The translations under genes were made by a program, and so were the position numbers. From positions 124,001 to 188,000 of the forward strand of contig JAGYIQ010000003.1 in the NCBI GenBank assembly GCA_018402565.1: a stretch of DNA of 64,000 bases. Direction: 5' to 3'. The stretch is from Pirellulaceae bacterium. Lineage in GTDB: Bacteria; Planctomycetota; Planctomycetia; Pirellulales; Pirellulaceae. The notes below the pieces were generated by a model. That model was not told where the DNA came from. It saw nothing but the letters and a program-made list of their open reading frames with translations, and ran no database searches. Below are positions 55,148 to 64,000 of this stretch, piece after piece. The number at the start of each line of letters is the position of its first letter. Within the stretch, counting starts at the first letter, position 1.

Positions 55148-56409
55148 ACGCGCCCTTGCGGACAAGACACCTCCCCTCACTGGACGAGGCGACCGACTCA
55201 TCCTGGCGGCCGACCAAGACTTCACCTCCGGCGGTGGAGGACAATTCGCTATCGCCCGTCCGACGAAAAATCGGTTCAACGAAACCCACTTTGCAGATCG
55301 AATTGATCGAGTCGATCGAAGCCTGGGACGCCATCGACCAGGACTGGGAACGGATCACGGGAGGGCATCCCCTGCATGGACGAGCCTGGCTGCAAGCTTG
55401 GTGGCAGGAACTGGGCGCCGCCTCTGGGCAATTGGCCATCGTGCTGGTGCGAGAGCAGCAAGAATTGGTCGGAGCGGCTCCGTTTTATGTCACTCACGAT
55501 TGGAGCGGCCGTACGCTACGCTTCTTGGGGAGCGGACTCGCATGCACCGACTATCTTGATGTTTTTTGCCGGCCAGGCTGGACCACGCCTGTGGGGCAAG
55601 CCATTGCCGATTGGCTGCAGTCACCGACCGTCCGACAGCACTGGGGTCGTATCGAACTGGTCGAACTCGAGGGGCACGTGGCCAATGCACCGGGCGTGGT
55701 CGCGTTGCAAGACGCGTTGGCCCAAGCGGGCTGGGGCGAAGAGATCACCGCCCTGGAGAGCTGTTGGGTGGTTCGCCTACCAGCCAACTGGGACGACTAT
55801 GTCGCCGGTCTCAACTATCGTGGTCGACGCCGAGCTCGACAGGCCACCAAGCTACGGGACCAAGGTCGCGTGACTTATCAAGTCGTTCAGCAGCCGGCTG
55901 AAATCGAACAACGCTGGCCTGACTTTACTCGCTTGCATCAAAATCGCCGCCGCGAGAAAGGGGAAGCCGGCTGCTTTGCCGACCAGTCTTTTGAACGCTT
56001 CCTAGAACGGGCCGTTAAACAATTGGCCCAGCAAAACCAAGTCGCTCTGGTGGGACTGGTCCATGAGGGCCAGTGGATCGCAACCGGCTTGCAACTCCGC
56101 AACGCCGATCATTGTCACTTGTATCAGACAGGCATGGATTGCCAGTTCATCAAGCTGGAGCCCGGGCATGTGATCAATGCCCTCATGCTGCAACACACGC
56201 TGACGACAGGCGGCACGTCGTTTGACTTTCTCCGCGGCAATGAGCCCTACAAGGCGCGTTGGAACGCGGAACCCACACCCTTGGTGCGAACACGTTTGTG
56301 GAATCCCTGCTTCTCAGCGCTGATGCGCTCCCAACTGGCCGCCGCGGGGCGTCAAGTGAAACATTGGCTCAAGAAGACATCGAAACTGCCGGCGAAAGAA
56401 ACCGAATAA
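55144..56409 (+). CDS. GNAT acetyltransferase (BioF2/CelD-like, Acetyltransf_6)
   Basis: A 421-residue protein with two GNAT-like halves. The first half has WLQAWWQELGAASGQLAIVL, where an active group is transferred in CelD-like proteins, and the second ends with the signature FDFLRGNEPYKARWNAEPTP. No signal peptide is present, so it acts in the cytoplasm. Its start overlaps the acyltransferase stop. A second gene of the same family follows without a gap. These enzymes are common in polysaccharide loci (CelD/BcsL). Confidence 0.88.
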   Translation: MNAPLRTRHLPSLDEATDSSWRPTKTSPPAVEDNSLSPVRRKIGSTKPTLQIELIESIEAWDAIDQDWERITGGHPLHGRAWLQAWWQELGAASGQLAIVLVREQQELVGAAPFYVTHDWSGRTLRFLGSGLACTDYLDVFCRPGWTTPVGQAIADWLQSPTVRQHWGRIELVELEGHVANAPGVVALQDALAQAGWGEEITALESCWVVRLPANWDDYVAGLNYRGRRRARQATKLRDQGRVTYQVVQQPAEIEQRWPDFTRLHQNRRREKGEAGCFADQSFERFLERAVKQLAQQNQVALVGLVHEGQWIATGLQLRNADHCHLYQTGMDCQFIKLEPGHVINALMLQHTLTTGGTSFDFLRGNEPYKARWNAEPTPLVRTRLWNPCFSALMRSQLAAAGRQVKHWLKKTSKLPAKETE

Positions 56410-57576
56410 ATGAACGATCTCGACATCATTCGCATCAAGTCGCAGCAAGAATTCCAACTGTACCAGAAGCCCTGGGACCAATTGTATCAGGAATGCCCCC
56501 AACACCAGGCGACCGCCCGACACGCCTTGGTGTCGGCCTACTGGGCTGCCTTCTTGAGCGATCGCCCGGCCGAGATTCTGGGATTGGCCCTGCCGGACAC
56601 AGGCGAGCTCGTGGCGGCATTCCCGCTGGGTTGGCACAAGCTGATGCGGCTGGTGCCCTACGCCAAGAACTTCTCGAATCCATGGGCCTTGGGTTTGGTC
56701 GGTCTCCTCTCGCCGCGCTGGGATGCCCAAAAACTGCAACCCCAACTACGAACAGCCTTTGCGGCACTCGGTCAACCCATGCTGACCTGGGATTTTGTGT
56801 CAGATGAAAATCCAGTGGCTCAGCGATTGCTGACCGAGGACTTGCTACCGGGAGCCACTGTACGACGAGTGGACCTATTCACTGTGGGCAAAACCATGCT
56901 CAAGGCGACCTGGGACGACTTCATCGCCGATTGGTCAAAGAACCGACGTCGATTTATCCGTCGTGCCAGCGAACAGTTGCGGGAGCGCGGCGACTACCGC
57001 ATGGTGGCCTGGCACAACGCCTCCTTGGCGGAAGCCAAATCCGCTTGGCAAGCCTGTCTACAGATCGAATCCCGCGGCTGGAAGGGACAGGACGGCAGCG
57101 ACATCGGCTCCAACTCGCCCGCCCGCCAGTATTACGATGAAGTGCTGCGGCACCTGCACCCAACGGGCGAATTACGCTTCTACACCTTGGAATTGAACGG
57201 CCAACCGATCGCCTACGATTTCGGCTACCTGCACCGACGAGTCGCCACATCGCTGAAAGTCTCTTACGATCCCGACTTCGCTACCTACAGCCCCGGCCAC
57301 GTGCTCAATAGCTTGGTGATCCAAGACTTGATTCAGCAGCAAGAAGCCGAGTGGATCGACACGGTTGGCGAACTCAACGAGGCCAACAGCAAATGGTGCG
57401 GCGAGAGCTACCGCTGCCAGCGTCTGGAAATCGGACTAGCGGGCGGATGGAGCCAGCACGCGGTCAAATCCCGCGCCTGGTTGCGTGCGTGGAAACGGCA
57501 ATGGGAACAACGCCGCAGCGGCACGACTCAAACGACGCCTGCTGCGGCTCAAGGCGACGCCGCTCAAGAGCCTTGA
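56410..57576 (+). CDS. GNAT acetyltransferase-like protein, second copy
   Basis: A 388-residue member of the same Acetyltransf_6 family as its upstream neighbour. It has LVSAYWAAFLSDRPAEILGL in the first half and YDFGYLHRRVATSLKVSYDP with YSPGHVLNSLVIQDLIQ in the second. The 'RGNEPYKxRW' signature of the first gene is changed to GELNEANSKWCGESYRCQRL, so substrate or activity may differ. It begins immediately after the stop of the first gene. Its stop faces the E1 gene, 51 bases away. Confidence 0.85.
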   Translation: MNDLDIIRIKSQQEFQLYQKPWDQLYQECPQHQATARHALVSAYWAAFLSDRPAEILGLALPDTGELVAAFPLGWHKLMRLVPYAKNFSNPWALGLVGLLSPRWDAQKLQPQLRTAFAALGQPMLTWDFVSDENPVAQRLLTEDLLPGATVRRVDLFTVGKTMLKATWDDFIADWSKNRRRFIRRASEQLRERGDYRMVAWHNASLAEAKSAWQACLQIESRGWKGQDGSDIGSNSPARQYYDEVLRHLHPTGELRFYTLELNGQPIAYDFGYLHRRVATSLKVSYDPDFATYSPGHVLNSLVIQDLIQQQEAEWIDTVGELNEANSKWCGESYRCQRLEIGLAGGWSQHAVKSRAWLRAWKRQWEQRRSGTTQTTPAAAQGDAAQEP

Positions 57577-57627
57577 TCGAACCGCAATCCACACCGTTGA
57601 CGGAGTTCCCCCGCGGGGCGCCCCAGT

Positions 57628-59598
57628 TCAACTTTCGGCCACTTCGCGAACCGCTCGCATCACGTCGGCGACCGACGGCAAACAGCCGTACTCGTAGATC
57701 GGGTTGTACCCGATGTGCACGTCCGGCTTGGATACCAAACGCGGCGCAGCCAGGAAATTGCCGAAGCGATCTTCGCTGCCCAACATTTCGGCAATGATCA
57801 TTTGCCCGACCGAACAGGATTCGCCGTCCTCTTGGACCACGACCAAACGCCCCGTCTTGGCCAACGACTTCTCCACGGTATCGCGATCCCAGGGCATGAT
57901 GGTCCGCAGATCGATCACCTCCACATCAACCTCCTCCTGCAACCGTCGGGCGGCTTCCAAGACGGGCTCGGTCGTATTGCCCCATGTGACGATCGTCAGG
58001 TCTTTGCCGGCTCGGCGAATCCGAGCCTGACCGAAGGGCACCGGCGGGACCACGGCCGGAACATCCATCTGTTGGCGGAACAAGTGCTTGGGTACCAGAT
58101 AAATAACCGGATTCTCGCTATGCATCGCCGTCCACATCAAGGCAGCAGCATCTTCCGGCGTACTGGGGACCACCACGCGCAGCCCCGGTATGTGAGCAAA
58201 CAAGGCTTCGTTGGCCTGACTGTGCCACAATGAGCCGCCCGGTAAGTAGGCGCCGTACGGCGCGTAGACCACCATGGGACAGGTCCATTGCCCGAACGTC
58301 CGCCACCGCAACGTCGACATGTTTTGACTGATTTGGTTCCAGCCCGGGCCATGGAAGTCGACAAACTGCAACTCGAACACCGGCCGCATCCCGTAGCTGG
58401 CCATGCCACAGCCAACCCCCATGATGGTGGCTTCGGCCAGGGGTGAATTGAAGACGCGGTCCGGGTGCGCATCGCTCAAGCCAGCCGTCAAACGGAACAC
58501 GCCGCCCTTGGGGTCCTCGATGTCTTCGCCGAAAAATACGTAATCCGGGTTGCCAGCCAATCCCGCCTTGAACACGGCATTGATGGCATCCACCATTCGC
58601 CACTTGCGGCCACCCTCCAATGGGACGCTGGCCGGAACAGGATCCTCACCGTACAAGTGCAACAGCAGTTCCGCTGCCTTGGGATCCTCGGTGCCTTCGG
58701 CCTGCAGGTACTCGCGATCCACCTGATCGTCGATTTGCCGCTTTTCCTCCTCCCATTGTTCGGCGGTCAGTTCGCCGGCCTCGATCAATTCACTCGCCAA
58801 AACACTGATCGGGTCGCGTTGGCTCATTTCCTGGATCTCGTCCAGCGGCCGATAGACGCGGTGGTCGTCACTGCTGGTATGACTGCAGAGCCGGTCCAGT
58901 TCACAAATCATCAATGTCGGGCCATGGCCAGACCGCGCGCGCTCAAAGGCCTTCTGGGTGGCCTCCAACACGCGGTCCGGATGCCGAGCATCCACCGGCA
59001 ATAGATTGCAACCGGCCCCAAAAATGCCCAACTTGAAGGGATTAAACTTGTCGGTATTGGTGCTGATCCCGTAACGATTGTCTTCGACGACAAAGACAAT
59101 CGGCAACTTCCGCTCGGCGGCGAACGCCACGGCCTCGTAGAACTCACCCTGGCGACTGGCGGCGTCCCCCACCGTGGCGACGACCAAACTGTCCTCACCC
59201 CGCAACTGCATCGCCATGGCCGCTCCACAAGCCGGCAACAGGTTGGCGGCCGTCGGGGTCGGCACACTCCAGATATTCTTGTCGCGGAACGAGTAGTGCC
59301 CCGGCATCTGGCGACCACCACTGTTGCTGCTCCGCTTGGCGAAATACGCCAACGCCAATTCCATGTTCCTGACGCCGCGGGCCAACACCATGGCCCGGTC
59401 CCGATAATAGGGAAACAGGTAGTCATCCGCACCCATCTGCAGGGCCATGACTGCCAAGGTCTCATGCCCCATCCCGGCCACCTGAAACCAGCCCTTGCTC
59501 TGACGCAGCAGCACGCCCTCGCGGCGATCACCCTCGCGACTCAAGTACATCAACTTTAACAATTGCACCTTGTTGTAGGTCGCTTGCTGCGTTGTCAT
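57628..59598 (-). CDS. TPP-dependent 2-oxoacid dehydrogenase E1, fused alpha and beta subunits
   Basis: The protein has 656 residues. Residues 1-320 match E1 alpha: MGHETLAVMALQMGADD, MPGHYSFRDKNIWSVP-like, and the TPP motif GDAASRQGEF (144-153) ending VEDNRYGIST (Asn174). The first motif has GDA where GDG is usual. Residues from about 330 match E1 beta: FFGEDIEDPKGGVFRLTAGL, SPLAEATIMGVGCGMASYG and VVVPSTPEDAAALMWTA. It decarboxylates a 2-oxoacid, either branched-chain or pyruvate. No E2 or E3 gene is adjacent. ATG 59598 has GGAG six bases upstream. Confidence 0.93.
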   Translation of the reverse strand: MTTQQATYNKVQLLKLMYLSREGDRREGVLLRQSKGWFQVAGMGHETLAVMALQMGADDYLFPYYRDRAMVLARGVRNMELALAYFAKRSSNSGGRQMPGHYSFRDKNIWSVPTPTAANLLPACGAAMAMQLRGEDSLVVATVGDAASRQGEFYEAVAFAAERKLPIVFVVEDNRYGISTNTDKFNPFKLGIFGAGCNLLPVDARHPDRVLEATQKAFERARSGHGPTLMICELDRLCSHTSSDDHRVYRPLDEIQEMSQRDPISVLASELIEAGELTAEQWEEEKRQIDDQVDREYLQAEGTEDPKAAELLLHLYGEDPVPASVPLEGGRKWRMVDAINAVFKAGLAGNPDYVFFGEDIEDPKGGVFRLTAGLSDAHPDRVFNSPLAEATIMGVGCGMASYGMRPVFELQFVDFHGPGWNQISQNMSTLRWRTFGQWTCPMVVYAPYGAYLPGGSLWHSQANEALFAHIPGLRVVVPSTPEDAAALMWTAMHSENPVIYLVPKHLFRQQMDVPAVVPPVPFGQARIRRAGKDLTIVTWGNTTEPVLEAARRLQEEVDVEVIDLRTIMPWDRDTVEKSLAKTGRLVVVQEDGESCSVGQMIIAEMLGSEDRFGNFLAAPRLVSKPDVHIGYNPIYEYGCLPSVADVMRAVREVAES

Positions 59599-59848
59599 AT
59601 CCGTCTCCGCTGTTGGCTCGTTACGTGAGGGAAATCGTCGCCCCATCCAGCCCCGCCGCTAAAAAGTTTGACGCAGTCAGTGTATCGGAGGGCAAAAGGC
59701 GCTGCCTAGCCGACTGGCCATTGAGCCAACCGGCATCCCGGGAAAAGTTGGGGCTTCACTTCCACAGTCACTGAACCGGAAAGCCCGCTTAATGTTAATT
59801 GCAGCACCCTAAGAATAATCTCTCAGGATCAAATTCCGCTGCAGTCGG

Positions 59849-59876
59849 ATTATACCATTCCCCCGCGGCCCGTCTA
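59849..59876 (-). promoter_or_regulatory. Candidate promoter of the E1 gene
   Basis: On the minus strand a perfect TATAAT (59849-59854) lies 16 bases after TAGACG (59871-59876), a four-of-six match to TTGACA. It points to the E1 gene and would give a leader of about 240 bases. This is inference from consensus only. Confidence 0.45.
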
Positions 59877-59937
59877 GGGCGGGCCCGCAATCCGCCGCCG
59901 ATCCCCGCCCGGGAAGCATGCGCTGGACCAGCCTGGC

Positions 59938-60030
59938 AAAAACCCCGGTCAAAAAACCCCGGTCAAAAAGCCCCATGAAAAAGACCGGTGAAAAAGCCCC
60001 ATAAAAAAAAGCCCCATAAAAAAAGCCCGG
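59938..60030. repeat. Degenerate run of A-rich/GCCCC units after rpoC
   Basis: Seven or eight variants of AAAAAGCCCC(A/G)T occur in a row (AAAACCCCGGTC, AAAAAGCCCCATG, AAAAAGCCCCAT and others). They look like duplicated copies of the tail of the rpoC terminator. The rest of the 485-bp gap (59599-60083) holds the E1 leader and promoter but no gene. Confidence 0.7.
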
Positions 60031-60047
60031 TGCAACCCACCGGGCTT
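60017..60047 (-). terminator. Rho-independent terminator of rpoC
   Basis: On the minus strand AAGCCCGGTG is followed by a short loop and CACCGGGCTT, then a run of seven T. The stem is 10 bp with a GC-rich core. It begins about 37 bases after the rpoC stop, so it is the natural end of the operon. Confidence 0.88.
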
Positions 60048-60083
60048 GAGCTCTCTTCAGCAGGCAAGTGCCGCGTCCAACAA

Positions 60084-63000
60084 CTACTTGTCGTCCTCGT
60101 CATCAAAGTCGTCGTCAAACGAAGGCAGGCCGTTGGCTGGGCCCGGTCCGGTGCCGAACAGGTCACCGAGTGCCGATTCCATATCCAAGGAGCTGATCGA
60201 CTGGCGATCTTCTTCGGTCATGAAGGAATCGGCATCCGGCAAGGTGGACCCTGTCGAGCGAGGTTCCGGCGCCGGAGGCGGTGTCGGGTTCGAGCCGGCT
60301 CCCTCCAACAAGGGGAACGACTGCTCCAAGGTCGGCGCCTGGTGCTGGGCCAAATCGCTCAGCACGTCCACGTTGTACTGGACTTGGCTCTCCAAGTACT
60401 TGCGGAAGCCGGTACCAGCCGGGATCAGATGACCCAGAATCACGTTTTCCTTCAAGCCGACCAAGTGATCGGACTTGCTGGCCAACGCCGCCTCGGTCAA
60501 CACCTTGGTCGTTTCCTGGAACGACGCCGCCGAGATGAAGCTGGTGCTCTGGACCGACGCCTTGGTGATGCCCAGGAGCTGGGTGGAGGAGGTAGCGGGC
60601 TTGGGATTGGTTCCCTTGGCCGGCTTTTTGCCTTCCTTCTCCAACTGATCATTGACCTCTTGGAACTTCTCGCGTGGCACAATCGCCTCGAGAGGAAATT
60701 CGGAATCGCCCGGATCCGCGATCTTGACGCAGTTCTTCAAGTTGTCGTTGACCCGACGGAAATCGAAGCGATCGCAAATCAGACCCGGCAGCATGTTGCT
60801 GTCGCCCGGCTTCTCGATCCGCACCTTCCGCAACATGCGGGCAATGATGATCTCGATGTGCTTGTCGTTGATTTCCACCCGTTGGGCGCGGTACACGGAT
60901 TGCACTTCGTTCAACAAGTACTCCTGAACCGACTCTTCCCCCGAGACCCGCAGGATATCGTGCGGCACCAATGGCCCGTCGATCAACGACTGGCCGGCCT
61001 TCACATGATCCCCGGAGTGCACCAGGAATCGCTTGCCCGGCGGCACCAAATGCTCGACCTCTTCCCCGCTGTCGCTGCGGACGATGATCGAGCGTTTGCC
61101 GCGGCGCTTCTCGGCTTGGATCTCGATCGTACCATCGATTTCCGACAACACGGCCGGCTCTTTTGGCTTCCGAGCTTCGAAGATTTCCGTGACCCGCGGC
61201 AGACCACCGGTGATGTCCGATTGGCCGGACGCTTCGCGTGGCAGTTCCGCCACACTGGAGCCGGCTTTGATCATCGAGCCGTCCTGCACCATGATGTTCG
61301 CCCGCTCCGGCAGGTAGTAGACGTCCAGGGCCTTGCCATGTTCGTCTTCGATCACCACATGCGGATGGTACTCGCCCTTGTGCGACACGATCACCATTCG
61401 CTCGGTACCCGAGCCATCATCTTCGATGGCCATGGTTTCGCCTTCGACGATGTCCTCGTACCGCACCTTGCCGGAGACTTCCGCCAACACGGGGACCGAG
61501 TACGGGTTCCACGAGCAGACCGCCTGACCGACCTTGACCTTGCCGCCATCGGCTACTCGCAGCGTGGCACCGGCCGGCACGCGATGTTGTTCCACCTCGC
61601 GTCCGCGATCGTCCAAGATGTGGATTTCACCATTACGGGTCAGCACGATGTTCTCGCCATCTTCGTTGGTGACATAGTGCATCCGCACGAAGCGAGCGGT
61701 ACCGGGCCGTCGAGCCTTCGCTTCGCTCTCCACGTTGGCCATGGTCGCCGTACCACCGAAGTGGAACGTACGCATGGTCAACTGGGTGCCCGGTTCACCG
61801 ATACTTTGAGCCGCGATGATGCCGACCGCCATGCCTTCCTCGACCATCGAGCCGGTCGACATGTCCATGCCGTAGCAACGTCGGCAACAGCCCAGGGACG
61901 CTTCGCAGGTCATCGGGCTGCGAACCTGAATCCGCTCCAACCCGATCTGCTCGATCTTGCGGGCCGCTTCGGCGGTGATCATTTCGTTGGCGCCCACGAT
62001 CTTCTCATCCGTAAACGGATTGACGATACTGTGCAACGAAACACGACCATTGATGGCGGTGGCCAAGCGAACTTCCACCTGCTCTCCGCGGTAGACGACA
62101 CCCTTGGTGATGCCTTGCTTGGTGCCGCAGTCCTCCATGGTGACCACCACGTTCTGAGCGACGTCGGCCAGCTTACGCGTCAGGTATCCCGAGTCGGCCG
62201 TCTTCAACGCGGTATCGGCCAATCCCTTGCGGGCACCGTGCGTCGAAGAGAAATACTCCAAAACGTTCAGACCTTCACGGAAGTTGGCCTTGATCGGCGT
62301 TTCGATGATTTCGCCGCTCGGCTTGGCCATCAAACCACGCATACCGGCCAACTGACGAATCTGCTCGCGACCACCTCGAGCGCCCGAGTCCGACATCAAG
62401 TACACGGGGTTGATGTAACCACCCCCGCGGAAATCGTTCTTCATGGCGTCCATCATCGAGTTGGTGATCGACTCACGAGCGCTGGTCCAGGCCTCCAAGA
62501 CCTTGTTGTACCGCTCCTTCGAGGTGATCACGCCACGCTCGTACAGCTTGCTCAACTTGACCACTTCTTTGTCCGCGGCTGCGATGACTTCTTCTTTCTC
62601 GGCCGGGGTCAACAAGTCGTCGGTCGCGAACGACAAACCACTGCGGGTGCTCTCGCGAAAACCCAATTGGTTCATATCGTCCAACAACTTGATGGTCGCA
62701 CGTCGACCCAGCAATTGGTAACAATCCGAGATGACGTTCGACAAATTGCCGCTCTTCATCGTGTAATTGTAGAAGTCCATGGCCGGGTCCAAGATCTGAT
62801 TGAACAGCATCCGACCATAGCTGGTCTGGACCCGTTGCCCGGGTTGGCCGCTGCGATCATCTTCGCTGTTGCGATGATGCTGGTGCGACGGCAAACGCAA
62901 AGTAATCGTGGCGTGGAGATCCAACACTCCCTGGGCGTGGGCCATCTCGGCCTCGGCGAAGGTACTGAACACCATCCCCTGGCCCTTGGCGTCCGGCAAC

Positions 63001-64000
63001 ACCGTCGTGATGTAGTAACAACCCATCACCGTGTCCTGCGAGGGGGACATGATCGGCTTGCCATTGGACGGCGCGAAGATGTTATTGGTGGACATCATCA
63101 ACGTGTGGGCTTCGATCTGGGCCTCGATCGACAGCGGCAAGTGCACCGCCATCTGATCACCGTCGAAGTCCGCGTTGAACCCGCGACAGACCAATGGGTG
63201 CAGATTGATGGCGTTACCCTCCACCAACACCGGCTCGAACGCCTGGATACCCATACGGTGCAACGTCGGGGCGCGATTCAACAGGACCGGGTGATTCTGA
63301 ATCACCTGCTCCAGAATGTCCCAAACTTCCTCGTCCTTGCGATCGAGCATCTTCTTGGCGCTCTTGATCGTGTCGGCGTGCCCCTTTTCCTTCAAACGCC
63401 GAATGATAAACGGCTGGAACAACTCCAAGGCGATCTTCTTGGGCAAGCCGCACTGGTGCAGACGCAGCCGCGGACCCACCACGATCACGCTTCGACCCGA
63501 GTAGTCGACTCGCTTGCCCAGCAAGTTTTCACGGAATCGACCCTGCTTGCCCTTGATCATGTCGGTCAAGGACTTGAGCGGCCGATTGCTGCTACCCAAA
63601 ACCGGTCGCTTGCAACGATTGTTGTCAAACAGTGCATCCACCGACTGCTGCAACATCCGCTTTTCGTTGCGAATGATCACTTCCGGCGCATTCAAGTCCA
63701 CCAACTTGCGCAAGCGATTGTTGCGGTTGATGATGCGGCGGTAGAGGTCGTTCAAGTCGCTGGTGGCAAAGTTACCCGAATCCAACAACACCAACGGACG
63801 CAGGTCCGGCGGGATCACGGGAATCACGTCCAAGACCATCCACTCAGGTTGGTTCTCGCTGTCACGGATCGACTCGACGATCTTCAGCCGATTGGTCAAG
63901 TCCTTTCGCTTCTGCTTCGAGTTGGTGGTCAGCATTTCGGCCCGCAGTTCTTCCGACAACTTGACCAAGTTCAAGTTACCCAACAACTTGCGCACGGCCT
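60084..64000 (-). CDS. rpoC: DNA-directed RNA polymerase subunit beta' (partial, N-terminus outside window)
   Basis: About 1305 C-terminal residues of RNA polymerase beta' are present; the start lies beyond 64000. The catalytic NADFDGDQM motif is at 63150-63176 and binds the active-site magnesium. The bridge helix and trigger loop region ([20 protein letters not shown], then [19 protein letters not shown]) is conserved. The second zinc site has CGTKQG and [11 protein letters not shown]. Upstream the lid and clamp sequences ([20 protein letters not shown]) are typical. The C-terminal end is a low-complexity acidic tail ([10 protein letters not shown]) after a Pro-rich linker, longer than in many phyla. 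rpoB would be expected just outside the window. The gene ends at an intrinsic terminator. Confidence 0.98.
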   Translation of the reverse strand, partial: AVRKLLGNLNLVKLSEELRAEMLTTNSKQKRKDLTNRLKIVESIRDSENQPEWMVLDVIPVIPPDLRPLVLLDSGNFATSDLNDLYRRIINRNNRLRKLVDLNAPEVIIRNEKRMLQQSVDALFDNNRCKRPVLGSSNRPLKSLTDMIKGKQGRFRENLLGKRVDYSGRSVIVVGPRLRLHQCGLPKKIALELFQPFIIRRLKEKGHADTIKSAKKMLDRKDEEVWDILEQVIQNHPVLLNRAPTLHRMGIQAFEPVLVEGNAINLHPLVCRGFNADFDGDQMAVHLPLSIEAQIEAHTLMMSTNNIFAPSNGKPIMSPSQDTVMGCYYITTVLPDAKGQGMVFSTFAEAEMAHAQGVLDLHATITLRLPSHQHHRNSEDDRSGQPGQRVQTSYGRMLFNQILDPAMDFYNYTMKSGNLSNVISDCYQLLGRRATIKLLDDMNQLGFRESTRSGLSFATDDLLTPAEKEEVIAAADKEVVKLSKLYERGVITSKERYNKVLEAWTSARESITNSMMDAMKNDFRGGGYINPVYLMSDSGARGGREQIRQLAGMRGLMAKPSGEIIETPIKANFREGLNVLEYFSSTHGARKGLADTALKTADSGYLTRKLADVAQNVVVTMEDCGTKQGITKGVVYRGEQVEVRLATAINGRVSLHSIVNPFTDEKIVGANEMITAEAARKIEQIGLERIQVRSPMTCEASLGCCRRCYGMDMSTGSMVEEGMAVGIIAAQSIGEPGTQLTMRTFHFGGTATMANVESEAKARRPGTARFVRMHYVTNEDGENIVLTRNGEIHILDDRGREVEQHRVPAGATLRVADGGKVKVGQAVCSWNPYSVPVLAEVSGKVRYEDIVEGETMAIEDDGSGTERMVIVSHKGEYHPHVVIEDEHGKALDVYYLPERANIMVQDGSMIKAGSSVAELPREASGQSDITGGLPRVTEIFEARKPKEPAVLSEIDGTIEIQAEKRRGKRSIIVRSDSGEEVEHLVPPGKRFLVHSGDHVKAGQSLIDGPLVPHDILRVSGEESVQEYLLNEVQSVYRAQRVEINDKHIEIIIARMLRKVRIEKPGDSNMLPGLICDRFDFRRVNDNLKNCVKIADPGDSEFPLEAIVPREKFQEVNDQLEKEGKKPAKGTNPKPATSSTQLLGITKASVQSTSFISAASFQETTKVLTEAALASKSDHLVGLKENVILGHLIPAGTGFRKYLESQVQYNVDVLSDLAQHQAPTLEQSFPLLEGAGSNPTPPPAPEPRSTGSTLPDADSFMTEEDRQSISSLDMESALGDLFGTGPGPANGLPSFDDDFDDEDDK

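Noticed and set aside
59815..59845. 16S-like sequence TTTGATCCTGAG on the minus strand
   Set aside because: Only a dozen bases resemble the 5' end of 16S rRNA; the following sequence does not continue the match.
1..64000. tRNA, rRNA, riboswitch or intact insertion sequence
   Set aside because: No cloverleaf with conserved T-loop GGTTCRA, no rRNA block, no classical riboswitch core and no transposase-like ORF was recognised by eye; a covariance-model scan (tRNAscan, Rfam) would be decisive.

Overview
The window looks like a chromosomal segment of a planctomycete, probably of the order Pirellulales. The reasons are GC-rich DNA, large multidomain envelope proteins with TPR, sulfatase and protease-like domains, a GldF-GldG type ABC permease fusion followed by a DUF4340 gene, a fused TPP-dependent E1 alpha/beta dehydrogenase, a Flp-type pilin, and many dispersed short repeats. 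The assignment is an inference from gene content; no rRNA gene is present to confirm it.

Layout. 1-477: two nested inverted-repeat elements. 478-8214: a seven-gene, mostly overlapping operon (RDD, SpoIIM/DUF95, membrane protein, DUF4129, DUF4350, MoxR AAA ATPase, DUF58), a conserved membrane/ATPase module of unknown function. It meets a hypothetical gene tail-to-tail at 8192. 9.35-13.5 kb: a repeat island built as a very large, interrupted palindrome. Both arms carry 14-bp tandem arrays in opposite orientation, and the 1.1-kb centre holds a decayed Rhs/YD-repeat tail and a small two-helix membrane ORF. The outer right arm becomes a 1.4-kb array of alternating 128- and 72-bp units that runs up to the stop codon of glgX (13501-15609, minus).

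15.8-17.2 kb: a PQQ-propeller lipoprotein. 17.2-19.8 kb: a second repeat-rich zone (hexamer tracts, 132-bp repeats, two 168-bp hairpin elements) around a YraN-family gene. 19.8-28.9 kb: an apparent three-gene operon of a sulfatase with an atypical CxSxR site, a double trypsin-fold protein that has lost all six catalytic positions (a pseudoprotease with PDZ domains), and a ~1694-aa TPR protein with an embedded C39-like papain fold. 29.0-31.3 kb: an AbgT transporter and a methyltransferase-like protein. 31.4-34.1 kb (minus): a large protein of unknown function and a family 2 glycosyltransferase. 34.5-36.9 kb: an aldo/keto reductase and a TPR-like protein.

37-42.3 kb: a zinc-ribbon membrane protein, a Flp pilin, a CHASE2-GGDEF diguanylate cyclase, a secreted cyclophilin and hemB. 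42.3-45.1 kb (minus): a PepSY-type membrane protein, YbaB and an ABC-2 permease. 45.4-52.1 kb: a glutaminyl cyclase, GldA-like ATPase, GldF-GldG fusion and DUF4340 protein. 52.1-57.6 kb: an envelope-glycan locus (flippase, acyltransferase, two GNAT proteins). 57.6-59.6 kb (minus): the E1 alpha/beta fusion. 60.1-64.0 kb (minus): rpoC, cut by the window edge, with a clear intrinsic terminator.

The strongest unexplained signals are the 4-kb palindromic repeat island, the pseudoprotease/TPR-C39 operon, and a recurring habit of short tandem expansions near the ends of otherwise ordinary genes. No tRNA, rRNA, CRISPR array or intact transposase gene was recognised.
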